A DNA stretch of 64,000 nucleotides from Salinigranum salinum (GTDB taxonomy: Archaea; Halobacteriota; Halobacteria; Halobacteriales; Haloferacaceae). Position 1 is the stretch's first letter. Every line of letters starts with the position of its first letter. The stretch spans positions 1,364,001 to 1,428,000 of the forward strand of contig NZ_VTOJ01000002.1 of the NCBI RefSeq assembly GCF_009176545.1, in the 5' to 3' direction. This document shows positions 35,135-42,395 of this stretch, piece after piece. The notes under the pieces were generated by a model. The model worked only from the letters and a program-made list of their open reading frames with translations. It did no database searches and was not told where the DNA came from. Both the position numbers and the translations under genes were made by a program.

Positions 35135-35860
35135 ATGGGGAAACAACCGCACCTCCTGGTCGAGGAGGGCGACGTCGCCGACCTCGCGCTCGTGCCGGGC
35201 GATCCCGGTCGCGTCGAGCGCATCGCCGGCCACTGCGACGACGTCGAACACGTCGCGAGCAACCGCGAGTACACCGTCGTCAACGCCACCTACGAGGGTC
35301 GTGAGCTGACGATCTGCTCGACGGGCATCGGCTGTCCCTCCGCCGCGATCGCGGTCGAGGAGCTGTCGCGCGTCGGCTGCGAGACGTTCGTCCGCGTCGG
35401 CACGACGGGCGCGCTCCAGCAGGGGATCGAGATCGGCGACATGATCGTCGCGACCGGGGCGGCGAAGTTCGAGGGGACCTCCAGACGGTACGAGGGCGTC
35501 GAGTTCCCCGCCGTCCCCGACTTCGCGGTGCTCCGGGCGCTCGTCGACAGCGCCGAGTCGCGGGGCGAGGACGTCCACGTGGGGCCCATCGTCTCCGACG
35601 ACGCCTACTACGCCGAGAGCGGGAGCTTCGTCGACGACTGCGAGGCCGCGGGGATCCTCTCGGTCGAGATGGAGGCCGCCACCCTGTTCACGCTCGCTCG
35701 CCGGAAGGGGCTTCGGGCGGGCGCGATCTGCACGGTCGACGGCAACCTCGTCGAGGGGACGCAGAAGGGGGCCGACTCCGAGGCGGAGCTCCCGGAGAAG
35801 GCGAAGAACAACGTCGAGCGTGCCATCGGGATCACGCTCGACGCCGTCGTCGACCTGTAG
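35135..35860 (+). CDS. udp: Uridine phosphorylase
   Basis: Phosphorolyses uridine to uracil and ribose-1-phosphate. The 241-residue NP-I family protein shows VPGDPGRVERIAGHCDDV (phosphate site), STGIGCPSAAIAVEEL, VRVGTTGALQQ (signature), and VEMEAATLFTLARRKGLRAGAI with the ribose Glu-Met-Glu. Archaeal members of this subgroup sometimes accept other nucleosides, so specificity for uridine is moderate. A 15-base gap separates it from the HPP/UspA gene, suggesting co-transcription, and the pfkB kinase upstream could use its product. Confidence 0.9.
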   Translation: MGKQPHLLVEEGDVADLALVPGDPGRVERIAGHCDDVEHVASNREYTVVNATYEGRELTICSTGIGCPSAAIAVEELSRVGCETFVRVGTTGALQQGIEIGDMIVATGAAKFEGTSRRYEGVEFPAVPDFAVLRALVDSAESRGEDVHVGPIVSDDAYYAESGSFVDDCEAAGILSVEMEAATLFTLARRKGLRAGAICTVDGNLVEGTQKGADSEAELPEKAKNNVERAIGITLDAVVDL

Positions 35861-35875
35861 TCTCGCCCACCGACC

Positions 35876-37249
35876 GTGGACCGCGAGACGCTCGTCGCCC
35901 GGATCGTCGCCGTCGGCCGCCGACTCCGGCGGATCGAGCGCCGCGAACTCGGCGAGTTCCGCCGCTGGATCGAGAACACGAACAACCTCATCCACCTCTC
36001 GGCGCTGCTTTTCGTCCCGCTCCTGATCGGCGTCGTGACGCTGCTGACCAACGCGCTGGTCGAACTCTCCTTCCTCCTGTTTCCACCCCTGGCGTCGGGG
36101 ACGTACACGCTGTTCGCCGACCCCGAGGGGAGGTACGCCTCGCCCGTCCGGTTCGTCGTCGGCCTCACGGTCGGCGCACTGAGCGGGTGGGCTGCGCTCG
36201 CGGCGTCGGTCGCGCTGTACGGGCCGGCGGGGGGCGCAGTGGGCGTCCACCCCGAGAGCGCCGCGCTCTCGATCCTCCTCACGGGCGGACTCACCTGGGC
36301 GCTCGACGTCGAGGAGCCGTCGGCGTTCGCCACGGCGCTGCTCGTCCTCGTCACCGAGCGGGCGACGCCGCAGGCGTACGTCCTCTCGGTCGCGGTCTGT
36401 AGCACGCTGGTCGCCGCCGTCTTCTACCTCTGGCGCGAGCGCTTCTACGAACGGCGGGCGCGGTACCTCTACAGCACCGTCGCCGCGGACGACCGCGTGC
36501 TGGTGCCGATGCGGGGCCCCGACTGGGTCTCGGAGACGACCGCGGCGTTCGGCTCGCGGCTCGCCGCGGCGCACGAGGCGGGGAAGGTCGTCCTGCTGGG
36601 CCTCGTCGACCCGGACGACGCGGCGGCCGCGAACACGACCAGAGAACACCTCGAACGGGTCGCCGGCGAGGTCACCGCGTCGGGTGTCGCCTGCGAGGTC
36701 GTCGTGAAGGAGGGGGATCCGGTCACGGCGACGCTCCGGGCCGTGGCCGACGCGGGCTGTGACCTCGTCGTCACCCCGTACGAGGCCGACGACGGCGCAC
36801 TCACGGAGTACGTCCGCGGCGTCTTCGGCGGCCCGTACGACGCCATCGCGCTCCGCCCGGTCGACGAGAGACGCGACTGGCGTCGGGTCCTGGTGATGGT
36901 CGCCCGCCCGGGGGATTCTGCGCACGCGATGATCGACTTCGCGTCGCGACTCGCCGGCGACGGCGGCGACGTGAGCGTCTGCACCTGCATCGGTCGGGAG
37001 GTCGAGCGCCGGCCGGCCGAGACGCGGCTGGCGAACCTCGTCGAGACGGTCGACCACCCCGTCGAAACCCGCGTCGCCCGCTCGGAACTGACGAGGTATC
37101 TCGCGGCGAACGCAGCCGCGTACGACCTCGTCGTCGTCGGCTCCAGCGGCGACCGCTCTGCCGCCTCCCGGTTCGTCTCACCACCGACGTTCGAACGGCT
37201 CGGCGAACTCGACGCCGACGTCGCCGTCTTCGACCGGGGAGAGCCCTGA
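35876..37249 (+). CDS. HPP-family membrane domain fused to two UspA-like domains
   Basis: A 457-residue fusion. Residues 1-185 hold about four to five helices of the HPP family, including FPPLASGTYTLFADPEGRYASP and GVHPESAALSILLTGGLTWALDVEEPSAFATAL with a conserved His-Pro. From about 200 come two universal-stress-protein folds: DRVLVPMRGPDWVSE to VVVKEGDPV and CDLVVTPYEADDG, then RVLVMVARPGD to YDLVVVGSSGDRS. The second Usp ends with the VGSSG nucleotide motif; the first lacks it, so one domain may be regulatory. GTG start 15 bases after udp. Likely a transporter or sensor gated by nucleotide; nitrite transport has been shown for some HPP proteins elsewhere. Confidence 0.85.
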   Translation: MDRETLVARIVAVGRRLRRIERRELGEFRRWIENTNNLIHLSALLFVPLLIGVVTLLTNALVELSFLLFPPLASGTYTLFADPEGRYASPVRFVVGLTVGALSGWAALAASVALYGPAGGAVGVHPESAALSILLTGGLTWALDVEEPSAFATALLVLVTERATPQAYVLSVAVCSTLVAAVFYLWRERFYERRARYLYSTVAADDRVLVPMRGPDWVSETTAAFGSRLAAAHEAGKVVLLGLVDPDDAAAANTTREHLERVAGEVTASGVACEVVVKEGDPVTATLRAVADAGCDLVVTPYEADDGALTEYVRGVFGGPYDAIALRPVDERRDWRRVLVMVARPGDSAHAMIDFASRLAGDGGDVSVCTCIGREVERRPAETRLANLVETVDHPVETRVARSELTRYLAANAAAYDLVVVGSSGDRSAASRFVSPPTFERLGELDADVAVFDRGEP

Positions 37250-37461
37250 AGCGAGTTGCGCCGTCGAACGTCTCCGTGGGTGAGATGAACCGTGTGCCGA
37301 ACGGAGAGGGCGTATCCGTCGGTCGACCGTGTTCGGCTGCGCACGTCGAGGCAGCAGACCCCGAGGCGGCAGACCCGAGCCGGTCTGTACCGACGGTCGG
37401 CGGACCTTCGGCGAGGACGACGACAGGCGGACCTACAGCGAAGACGACGTGCCGGTGTGAC

Positions 37462-38178
37462 CTACGCCGGCACGGCGTCCCTCACGTGCCGACGCCGTGC
37501 CTCCCGGCTGCCGACGGCGAGGAGGACACCCCCGACGAGCGCCAGCAGGCCGGCTTCGGCGGTCGGTGGGACACCGATTGCGACCTGCCATCCCGCCGCG
37601 ACGCCGACGACGAACCCCGTCTGGACGACGAGAACCGCGGCGAGGGCGTACCGACGGCCGGCGGGAGCGTACAGCGACCCGACGGCGGCCGTCTCGGCGG
37701 CGGCGTGCCCGGCAACGACGAGTGCGCCCGCCAGACCGAGCGCCGCGTCGGCGGCGTAGACGGTGGCGAGGACGACACCTTCGAGGCCGCGGTGGAGTGT
37801 CACGGCCCCCAGCGCAGCGTCGGCACAGGTGCCGCAGTCCGTGATCGCCGCATCGCGGACAGCGTAGACGACGCCGATTCCGGCTGCGAGGCCGACGAAG
37901 GTCGCTGCCGCCGCCCGCGTGACGGCGATCGCCAGCGCTGCAGCGCCGAGCGCGAACACGAGGGCTGGGAGCGCCGCTCGCCCCGGCGACCACGGCAGTC
38001 GGCCGTACGCGACCAGGACGAACCCGCCGCCGAGCAGACTGACGAGGACGACGCCAGCGACGACGAGCGGGAAGGCGAGCCCCGTCGCATCGGCGGCCAC
38101 GCCGTGGGCTGACGCCGGCGTCGACAGGAGGGCGAGACAGACCGTGAGGGCGGCCGCATGTTGGCCCGTCGAGTTCAT
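37462..38178 (-). CDS. Signal-peptide-bearing polytopic membrane protein, possible metal transporter
   Basis: A 238-residue protein. A Sec-type signal peptide ends LLSTPASA-HG, so the mature N-terminus is predicted to be His25. Six hydrophobic helices follow. Potential metal residues are C115-x2-C118 (DCGTCAD), H129-x3-E133 (LHRGLEG) and H158-x3-E162 (GHAAAE), a layout reminiscent of HupE/UreJ or ZIP-type carriers, though I cannot assign either. It is the last gene of a tight operon: its ATG is 5 bases after the ferredoxin stop. A role in delivering a metal such as copper or nickel to the oxidase encoded upstream is an inference. Confidence 0.7.
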   Translation of the reverse strand: MNSTGQHAAALTVCLALLSTPASAHGVAADATGLAFPLVVAGVVLVSLLGGGFVLVAYGRLPWSPGRAALPALVFALGAAALAIAVTRAAAATFVGLAAGIGVVYAVRDAAITDCGTCADAALGAVTLHRGLEGVVLATVYAADAALGLAGALVVAGHAAAETAAVGSLYAPAGRRYALAAVLVVQTGFVVGVAAGWQVAIGVPPTAEAGLLALVGGVLLAVGSREARRRHVRDAVPA

Positions 38179-38182
38179 GAGT

Positions 38183-38500
38183 TCACTTCCACGGGTTCGG
38201 CACGAGGTCGGCCTGGATCTCCGCACCCACCTCGATCCGGCAGTCGGAGCGTGGTTCGGCCACACAGAGCAGGACGTAGCCGTTCTGGCGATGCTGGGGT
38301 TTCAACCCCCGTGCGCGGTCGACGTGGACGAGGTCACCCTCGAGCAGGCGGCCGGTGCAGGTGGCACAGGCACCGTACAGACAGCCGTAGGGGACGCCGA
38401 GACCGGCACGCTCGGTGGCGTCGATGACCGTCTCGGCCTCTCGGACCTCGACGGTCGCCTCCCGGCCGTCGCGCCACTCCAGGGTGACCACGTGGGGCAT
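38183..38500 (-). CDS. [2Fe-2S] plant-type ferredoxin
   Basis: A 105-residue ferredoxin with the classical ligand set C40-x4-C45-x2-C48-x30-C79 (VPYGCLYGACATCTG and YVLLCVAEP). The N-terminal VTLEWRDGREATVEVREAET is the beta-grasp start. The short length and lack of the large acidic N-terminal insert separate it from the main haloarchaeal 2Fe-2S ferredoxin that serves 2-oxoacid oxidoreductases. It lies 6 bases after the selenium-binding-protein homologue and 4 before the membrane protein, so it is probably the electron carrier for the oxidation this operon performs. Confidence 0.92.
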   Translation of the reverse strand: MPHVVTLEWRDGREATVEVREAETVIDATERAGLGVPYGCLYGACATCTGRLLEGDLVHVDRARGLKPQHRQNGYVLLCVAEPRSDCRIEVGAEIQADLVPNPWK

Positions 38501-38506
38501 CGGCGA

Positions 38507-39910
38507 TTACTGCCAGACGTCGCTGGTGCAGTCGCCACCGGGCCAGCGAATCTCGTGCGCGCGGGCCGGGCCACCGGGGGCGTCGCCGAAGTCGACGAGG
38601 AAGTCCTCGTCGAGTTCCATGCGCCCCTCGTCGGGGTAGACGTCCGCTTTCAGCATCACCGATCCCTGTTCGCCGATCTCGGGGTAGAACTGGTTGTCCC
38701 AGCTGGAGAACAGCGACGTCGTCCAGTAGACGCGCTTCCCGTCGCGGGAGAGCTGGAGCATCTGTGGTGCACCGCGGATCTCGGTGCCCTGAATCTCCTG
38801 TCGGTCGGCGAAGTTGCCGCCAGCCCAGACGCGGTCGACCAGGCGGGGGTTGCCGAAGTCGCTCACGTCGTACATGCGCATGTCGCCGTGAAGCCAGTTC
38901 GAGAAGAACAGGTACTGATCGTCCAGTGAGAGGACGAGGTCCGTCACCAGGCCGGGAACCGGCATGTCCCAGTCTGGGTGTTCGCGGGATTCGACGTCGA
39001 TGACCGTCTCCCAGTCCCACACGCCGTCGTCTTCTTCGTAGAAGCGGATGATGTTCGACGAGAGCGCCGCACCCACGAACCCCTGTGTCTCTTCGGGATT
39101 GTGGCTCATTCGTACCTCCAGCGGGATGAGGCCCTCCTCGCCGAACGTCAGCGTCTGTTGGTGCTCGCGGGCCTCCCAGTCCCAGATGTGGATGGAGTCG
39201 CCGTACTTGCCCGCCTCAACGTCGTCGAGGTCGAATCCTGGATAATAGGTCTCGGGGGCAGCCCACTCACTGGAGATCATCACGTTGTGCCGCGGCTGGT
39301 ACCAGTAGTCGTAGTTCATCTCCATCGGTCCGAGATCGGCCTCCCAGTGACCGTCGATGGAGAAGTCCTCCTGATCGAGTTGCAGGAAGCCACCGGGGAG
39401 TTCGCCGTCGGCGTTACCGAGCATACTGATGACGATCTTCCCGCCGGGGACACAGTGAACGGTGTGCGGGGCGGAGAGGTCGTGCTCGAAGATCTCCTCT
39501 GGTTCGATGACTTTCTCGATATCCATGTTCCGCGGGTCCTCGGCGTCGAGGATGTGGATGCGAGAGGAGCGCTGCCCGGGGACGATGAGGTGGTCGCGCA
39601 CCAGCCCCTCGGCGTGACACGACGAGGAACAGGTGTTCCAGCCGAAGTGGTGGAGTTCGTCGCCCTTGTTCGGCATCTCGACGGTGTCGACCAGTTCGCT
39701 GTACGTGTCCGACTCGGGGTCGACGTCGACGACGCCGATGAAGTCGGAGCCGTCGACGTCCATCCCGACACGGAGCGCGATGACGAACGCGGTCTTCTCG
39801 CGTTCCGATTCGGTGCGCATCGCCCCCGGCGTCGGATACCCCGGTCCCTCTACCTCGTGGTGTTCGTGGCCGTGTTCGCCTGTCGACTGGCTTGGTTCGT
39901 CGGTGCTCAT
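38507..39910 (-). CDS. SBP56/SELENBP1 family protein, candidate methanethiol oxidase
   Basis: A 467-residue propeller protein of the 56-kDa selenium-binding family; characterised members are methanethiol oxidases that form formaldehyde, H2O2 and H2S, some copper-dependent. Conserved features: DELHHFGWNTCSSSCH with C94 and C98 (active-site Cys and adjacent His pair), the RSSRIHILDAEDPR strand, EMNYDYWYQPRHNVMISSEW, YGDSIHIWDW and the C-terminal HEIRWPGGDCTSDVW. The His-rich N-terminus (GEHGHEHHEVEGPGYPTPGAM) could bind metal. No signal peptide, so it is cytoplasmic. First gene of a three-gene operon; ATG at 39910 lies 31-40 bp after an ACTATTATTC TATA-like box and downstream of a perfect palindrome. 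Confidence 0.88.
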   Translation of the reverse strand: MSTDEPSQSTGEHGHEHHEVEGPGYPTPGAMRTESEREKTAFVIALRVGMDVDGSDFIGVVDVDPESDTYSELVDTVEMPNKGDELHHFGWNTCSSSCHAEGLVRDHLIVPGQRSSRIHILDAEDPRNMDIEKVIEPEEIFEHDLSAPHTVHCVPGGKIVISMLGNADGELPGGFLQLDQEDFSIDGHWEADLGPMEMNYDYWYQPRHNVMISSEWAAPETYYPGFDLDDVEAGKYGDSIHIWDWEAREHQQTLTFGEEGLIPLEVRMSHNPEETQGFVGAALSSNIIRFYEEDDGVWDWETVIDVESREHPDWDMPVPGLVTDLVLSLDDQYLFFSNWLHGDMRMYDVSDFGNPRLVDRVWAGGNFADRQEIQGTEIRGAPQMLQLSRDGKRVYWTTSLFSSWDNQFYPEIGEQGSVMLKADVYPDEGRMELDEDFLVDFGDAPGGPARAHEIRWPGGDCTSDVWQ

Positions 39911-39940
39911 AGTAGCCCCTAGCACCGTAGCATCAGTCAC

Positions 39941-39950
39941 GAATAATAGT
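39941..39950 (-). promoter_or_regulatory. TATA-like box of the SBP56 operon
   Basis: ACTATTATTC on the minus strand, 31-40 bp before the ATG at 39910. The palindrome at 39954-39969 abuts it on the upstream side. Confidence 0.5.
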
Positions 39951-39953
39951 TTG

Positions 39954-39969
39954 GTTGTCGAGCGACAAC
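39954..39969. promoter_or_regulatory. Perfect palindromic operator between SBP56 operon and bat-type regulator
   Basis: GTTGTCG-AG-CGACAAC, seven-base arms that match perfectly around a two-base centre. It sits 3 bases upstream of the SBP56-operon TATA-like box and about 12 bases before a CGTTTTTGG box that would serve the divergent regulator gene, so one bound protein could act on both promoters. Confidence 0.6.
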
Positions 39970-40044
39970 TGCGGCGGGAACGTTTTTGGGCTCGCCGGCG
40001 GAGTTCGATGGTGTGTTGGCGAGTTCCCGGGATGGGGGTGTGTG

Positions 40045-40761
40045 ATGCGCGAGTTCACGTTCAGCATCGACTACGAGGCCGGCACAGACCCGGTGATGGA
40101 CGTGTTCGTCGACCATCCGTCGCTGGTCGCACGGGGGTTACACAGCTGTGTGAACGACGAGGACTTCTGGCGTATCGAGCGTTTCAGCGGGCCGACGGCG
40201 GCGCTCGACGCGGTCGAACGGCTCTACCTCGACCAGGACGTCCGAACGGAGTCGGTGACCGAAGCGGACTGTCGCGCCACGGAACACCACGACATACTGG
40301 AGCGATCCGACGGGGAACGAGCGGTCTACACGTACGTCGAGCGGATCAGCGGCGGCAAGTCCGTCGAGATGCTCGCCGGCCAGTATCTCCCGCGGGGGTC
40401 GCTCCTCTGCTCCCGCCGAGTGGAGGGCCGACAGGAGTGGCGCATCCTGATGCGGTCGGACGAGAAGGTCGGCCTGCTCTACGACGCCCTCAGCGCGAAC
40501 CTGCGGTCCGGGCTCACGTTCCACGTGGGCCACCTCAGAGACGCCGACCGGTGGAGACACGACTCGCTCGGGACGGTCTCGCTCGACCCCGACCAGCGGA
40601 CGGCGTTACGCGCGGCCGCCCGCCACGGCTACTACCGAGCGCCGAGCGAGATCACGCTCGAAGAACTGTCGTCGAAACTGGACGTCCCTCGGTCGACGCT
40701 CTCGTACCGACTGCGACGCGCCGAAGAACAGCTCGTCACGGAGTACCTGGACGGCGTGTGA
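40045..40761 (+). CDS. Bat-type HTH transcriptional regulator
   Basis: A 238-residue regulator. The N-terminal MREFTFSIDYEAGTDPVMD begins a sensory beta-rich domain, and the C-terminal 55 residues form the HTH_10 domain (LDPDQRTALRAAARHGYYRAPSEI through LDVPRSTLSYRLRRAEEQL). It is divergent from the SBP56 operon across a 134-base region carrying a perfect palindrome, which makes it the obvious candidate regulator of that operon, as inference. A GGGGGTG purine tract lies just before the ATG, and the promoter box lies about 60 bases upstream, so this mRNA probably has a short leader. Confidence 0.85.
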   Translation: MREFTFSIDYEAGTDPVMDVFVDHPSLVARGLHSCVNDEDFWRIERFSGPTAALDAVERLYLDQDVRTESVTEADCRATEHHDILERSDGERAVYTYVERISGGKSVEMLAGQYLPRGSLLCSRRVEGRQEWRILMRSDEKVGLLYDALSANLRSGLTFHVGHLRDADRWRHDSLGTVSLDPDQRTALRAAARHGYYRAPSEITLEELSSKLDVPRSTLSYRLRRAEEQLVTEYLDGV

Positions 40762-40885
40762 AACGGTTCGCGCGATCGACCGGGGACGTGCGACGAGCAG
40801 AAGAGACGGTACGACGCTTCGAGTCGGTCGGGCGAACGGGGGCGTGCCGGACCGGCCCCGGAACTCACGGCCTGTTCGCCCCGGA

Positions 40886-42190
40886 TCAGCGCGCCCCGTC
40901 CGCGTCACCACCGTCCGCGGTCGGTTCCTCGTCCGCGTCGGCTGCTACGTCGCCGCCGTCCTCGACCGCCGTCGCATCGCCGCCGTCCTCGACCGCCGTC
41001 GCATCGTCGCTCTCACGCTGGTCGTCGGCCGGCTGCTCCTTCGACGGCTCCTCCGCCAGGACCTGCTGTTCGACCTTCTCGGAGTCGCCGCCGAGCGCCG
41101 ACTCTGCCATCAGGTGTCCGCCCAGCGTCGTCGGGCTGATGACCGTGTCCGCACCGGCGCGTTTGAGCTTCTCGACGTTCTCCCGGTTGGAGGCGGCGGC
41201 GACGATGCGGATGTCCGGATTGAGCTGTCGGGCCGTCAGGATGGCGAGGGCGTCCTCGGCGTCGTTGTTCGTGGCGACGACGACGGCGCGGGCCGTGTCG
41301 ACCCGGGCGCGTTCGAGCGAGCTGACGTCGCTCGGATCGGCCGTGTACACGTCGAGGTCGCGGTCCGAGAGCAGGCGGGCCCGGTCGGCGTCCTGCGTGA
41401 TGATGACGTACCGTGCCTTGCCGGCGAGTTCTTCGAGGATCGGTTCCGTGAGGTCCCCGTAACCGAGCACGAGGATGTGGTTTTCGAGGAGTTCGAGCTG
41501 TGTCTCTGTCATGCGTCCGAGTGCTTTGCTGAGGCGGGCTTCGATGGCCGGGGTGAGCAGCACCCCGAGCGCCACGGCGAACGAGGAGACCGTCACGAGG
41601 AGGACGGACATCCCGAACAGCCGGGCGATCGGTGTCGTGGGCGTGATGTCGCCGTAGCCGACCGTGGAGCCGGTGACGAGCGCGAAGTAGAAGGCGTCGA
41701 CGAGGTTGTTCAGCCCGGTGAACTGGTCGCGCAGGGCGAACGCACCGACGGTGCCGTACGTCTGGGCACCGACGATGGCGGCGAGGGCGGCCAGTTCGGT
41801 CGCCGTCAGGTCGAGGTCGCGCGTGAACCGCCTGTGGTTGGCCAGGAGGACGACGAACGCGACGGCCGACAGCGCCATCAGCGGCAGTGCTCGTTCGTTC
41901 GACTGGAGCGCACCCTGCAGCGCCGTGATCGGCAGCAGGACCAGCGTCGCGTACCAGGCCGCGCGGAGGCCCCGCCGTAGTCCGAACGCGGCGGCCAGTA
42001 GCACGAACCCCGTGAGTGCCCCGGTGAAGCCGGCGATGGTCGGGACGAACTCGGGGACGAGCGCCGCCACCGGCCCGATCGGTCGCGGCGGGGCACCGAT
42101 GTTGGCGATGCCGACGACGACCGACGCGACGGCGACCGCGAAGGTCAGCACGACCGCCGCCCGCCCGCCGAGCCACTCCCGACTGACCAT
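40886..42190 (-). CDS. Potassium channel with TrkA-N/RCK domain
   Basis: A 434-residue protein with about four N-terminal hydrophobic helices, a pore domain with selectivity filter STVGYGDITP, an inner helix LFGMSVLLVTVSSFAVALGV, and a C-terminal RCK domain (NHILVLGYGDLTEPILEEL with a G-x-G-x-x-x-x-x nucleotide loop, then AVVVATNNDAEDALAI and DTVISPTTLGG). There is no Arg-rich voltage sensor. The last 65 residues are an acidic low-complexity tail with a duplicated DDATAVEDGGDATAVEDGG stretch. The start at 42190 follows a TTACACGTATT box by about 25 bp. Divergent from three TrkA-C proteins. Confidence 0.9.
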   Translation of the reverse strand: MVSREWLGGRAAVVLTFAVAVASVVVGIANIGAPPRPIGPVAALVPEFVPTIAGFTGALTGFVLLAAAFGLRRGLRAAWYATLVLLPITALQGALQSNERALPLMALSAVAFVVLLANHRRFTRDLDLTATELAALAAIVGAQTYGTVGAFALRDQFTGLNNLVDAFYFALVTGSTVGYGDITPTTPIARLFGMSVLLVTVSSFAVALGVLLTPAIEARLSKALGRMTETQLELLENHILVLGYGDLTEPILEELAGKARYVIITQDADRARLLSDRDLDVYTADPSDVSSLERARVDTARAVVVATNNDAEDALAILTARQLNPDIRIVAAASNRENVEKLKRAGADTVISPTTLGGHLMAESALGGDSEKVEQQVLAEEPSKEQPADDQRESDDATAVEDGGDATAVEDGGDVAADADEEPTADGGDADGAR

Positions 42191-42395
42191 ACCCGTCGTT
42201 GGGCGGGTTACACGTATTAAACGACTCGGTCGACGAGTCGCCGCAGCCGGCCGTCTCGCCACGCCCGGCTGTCGTCGGACGGCCCCACGCGAGCCCCATC
42301 CGGGACCACGTCTCGACTCCCGACACCGGACGACATCACACCACCGGAGCGACGGCAAGCGGAAACGGTAAACCCGACAGTCGAGTGGGCGGAAT

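Noticed and set aside
33413..37057. Open frame of about 1,200 codons on the minus strand across pfkB, udp and HPP/UspA
   Set aside because: It spans three well-supported plus-strand genes and a 500-base spacer and has no domain; the composition is that of antisense GC-rich DNA.
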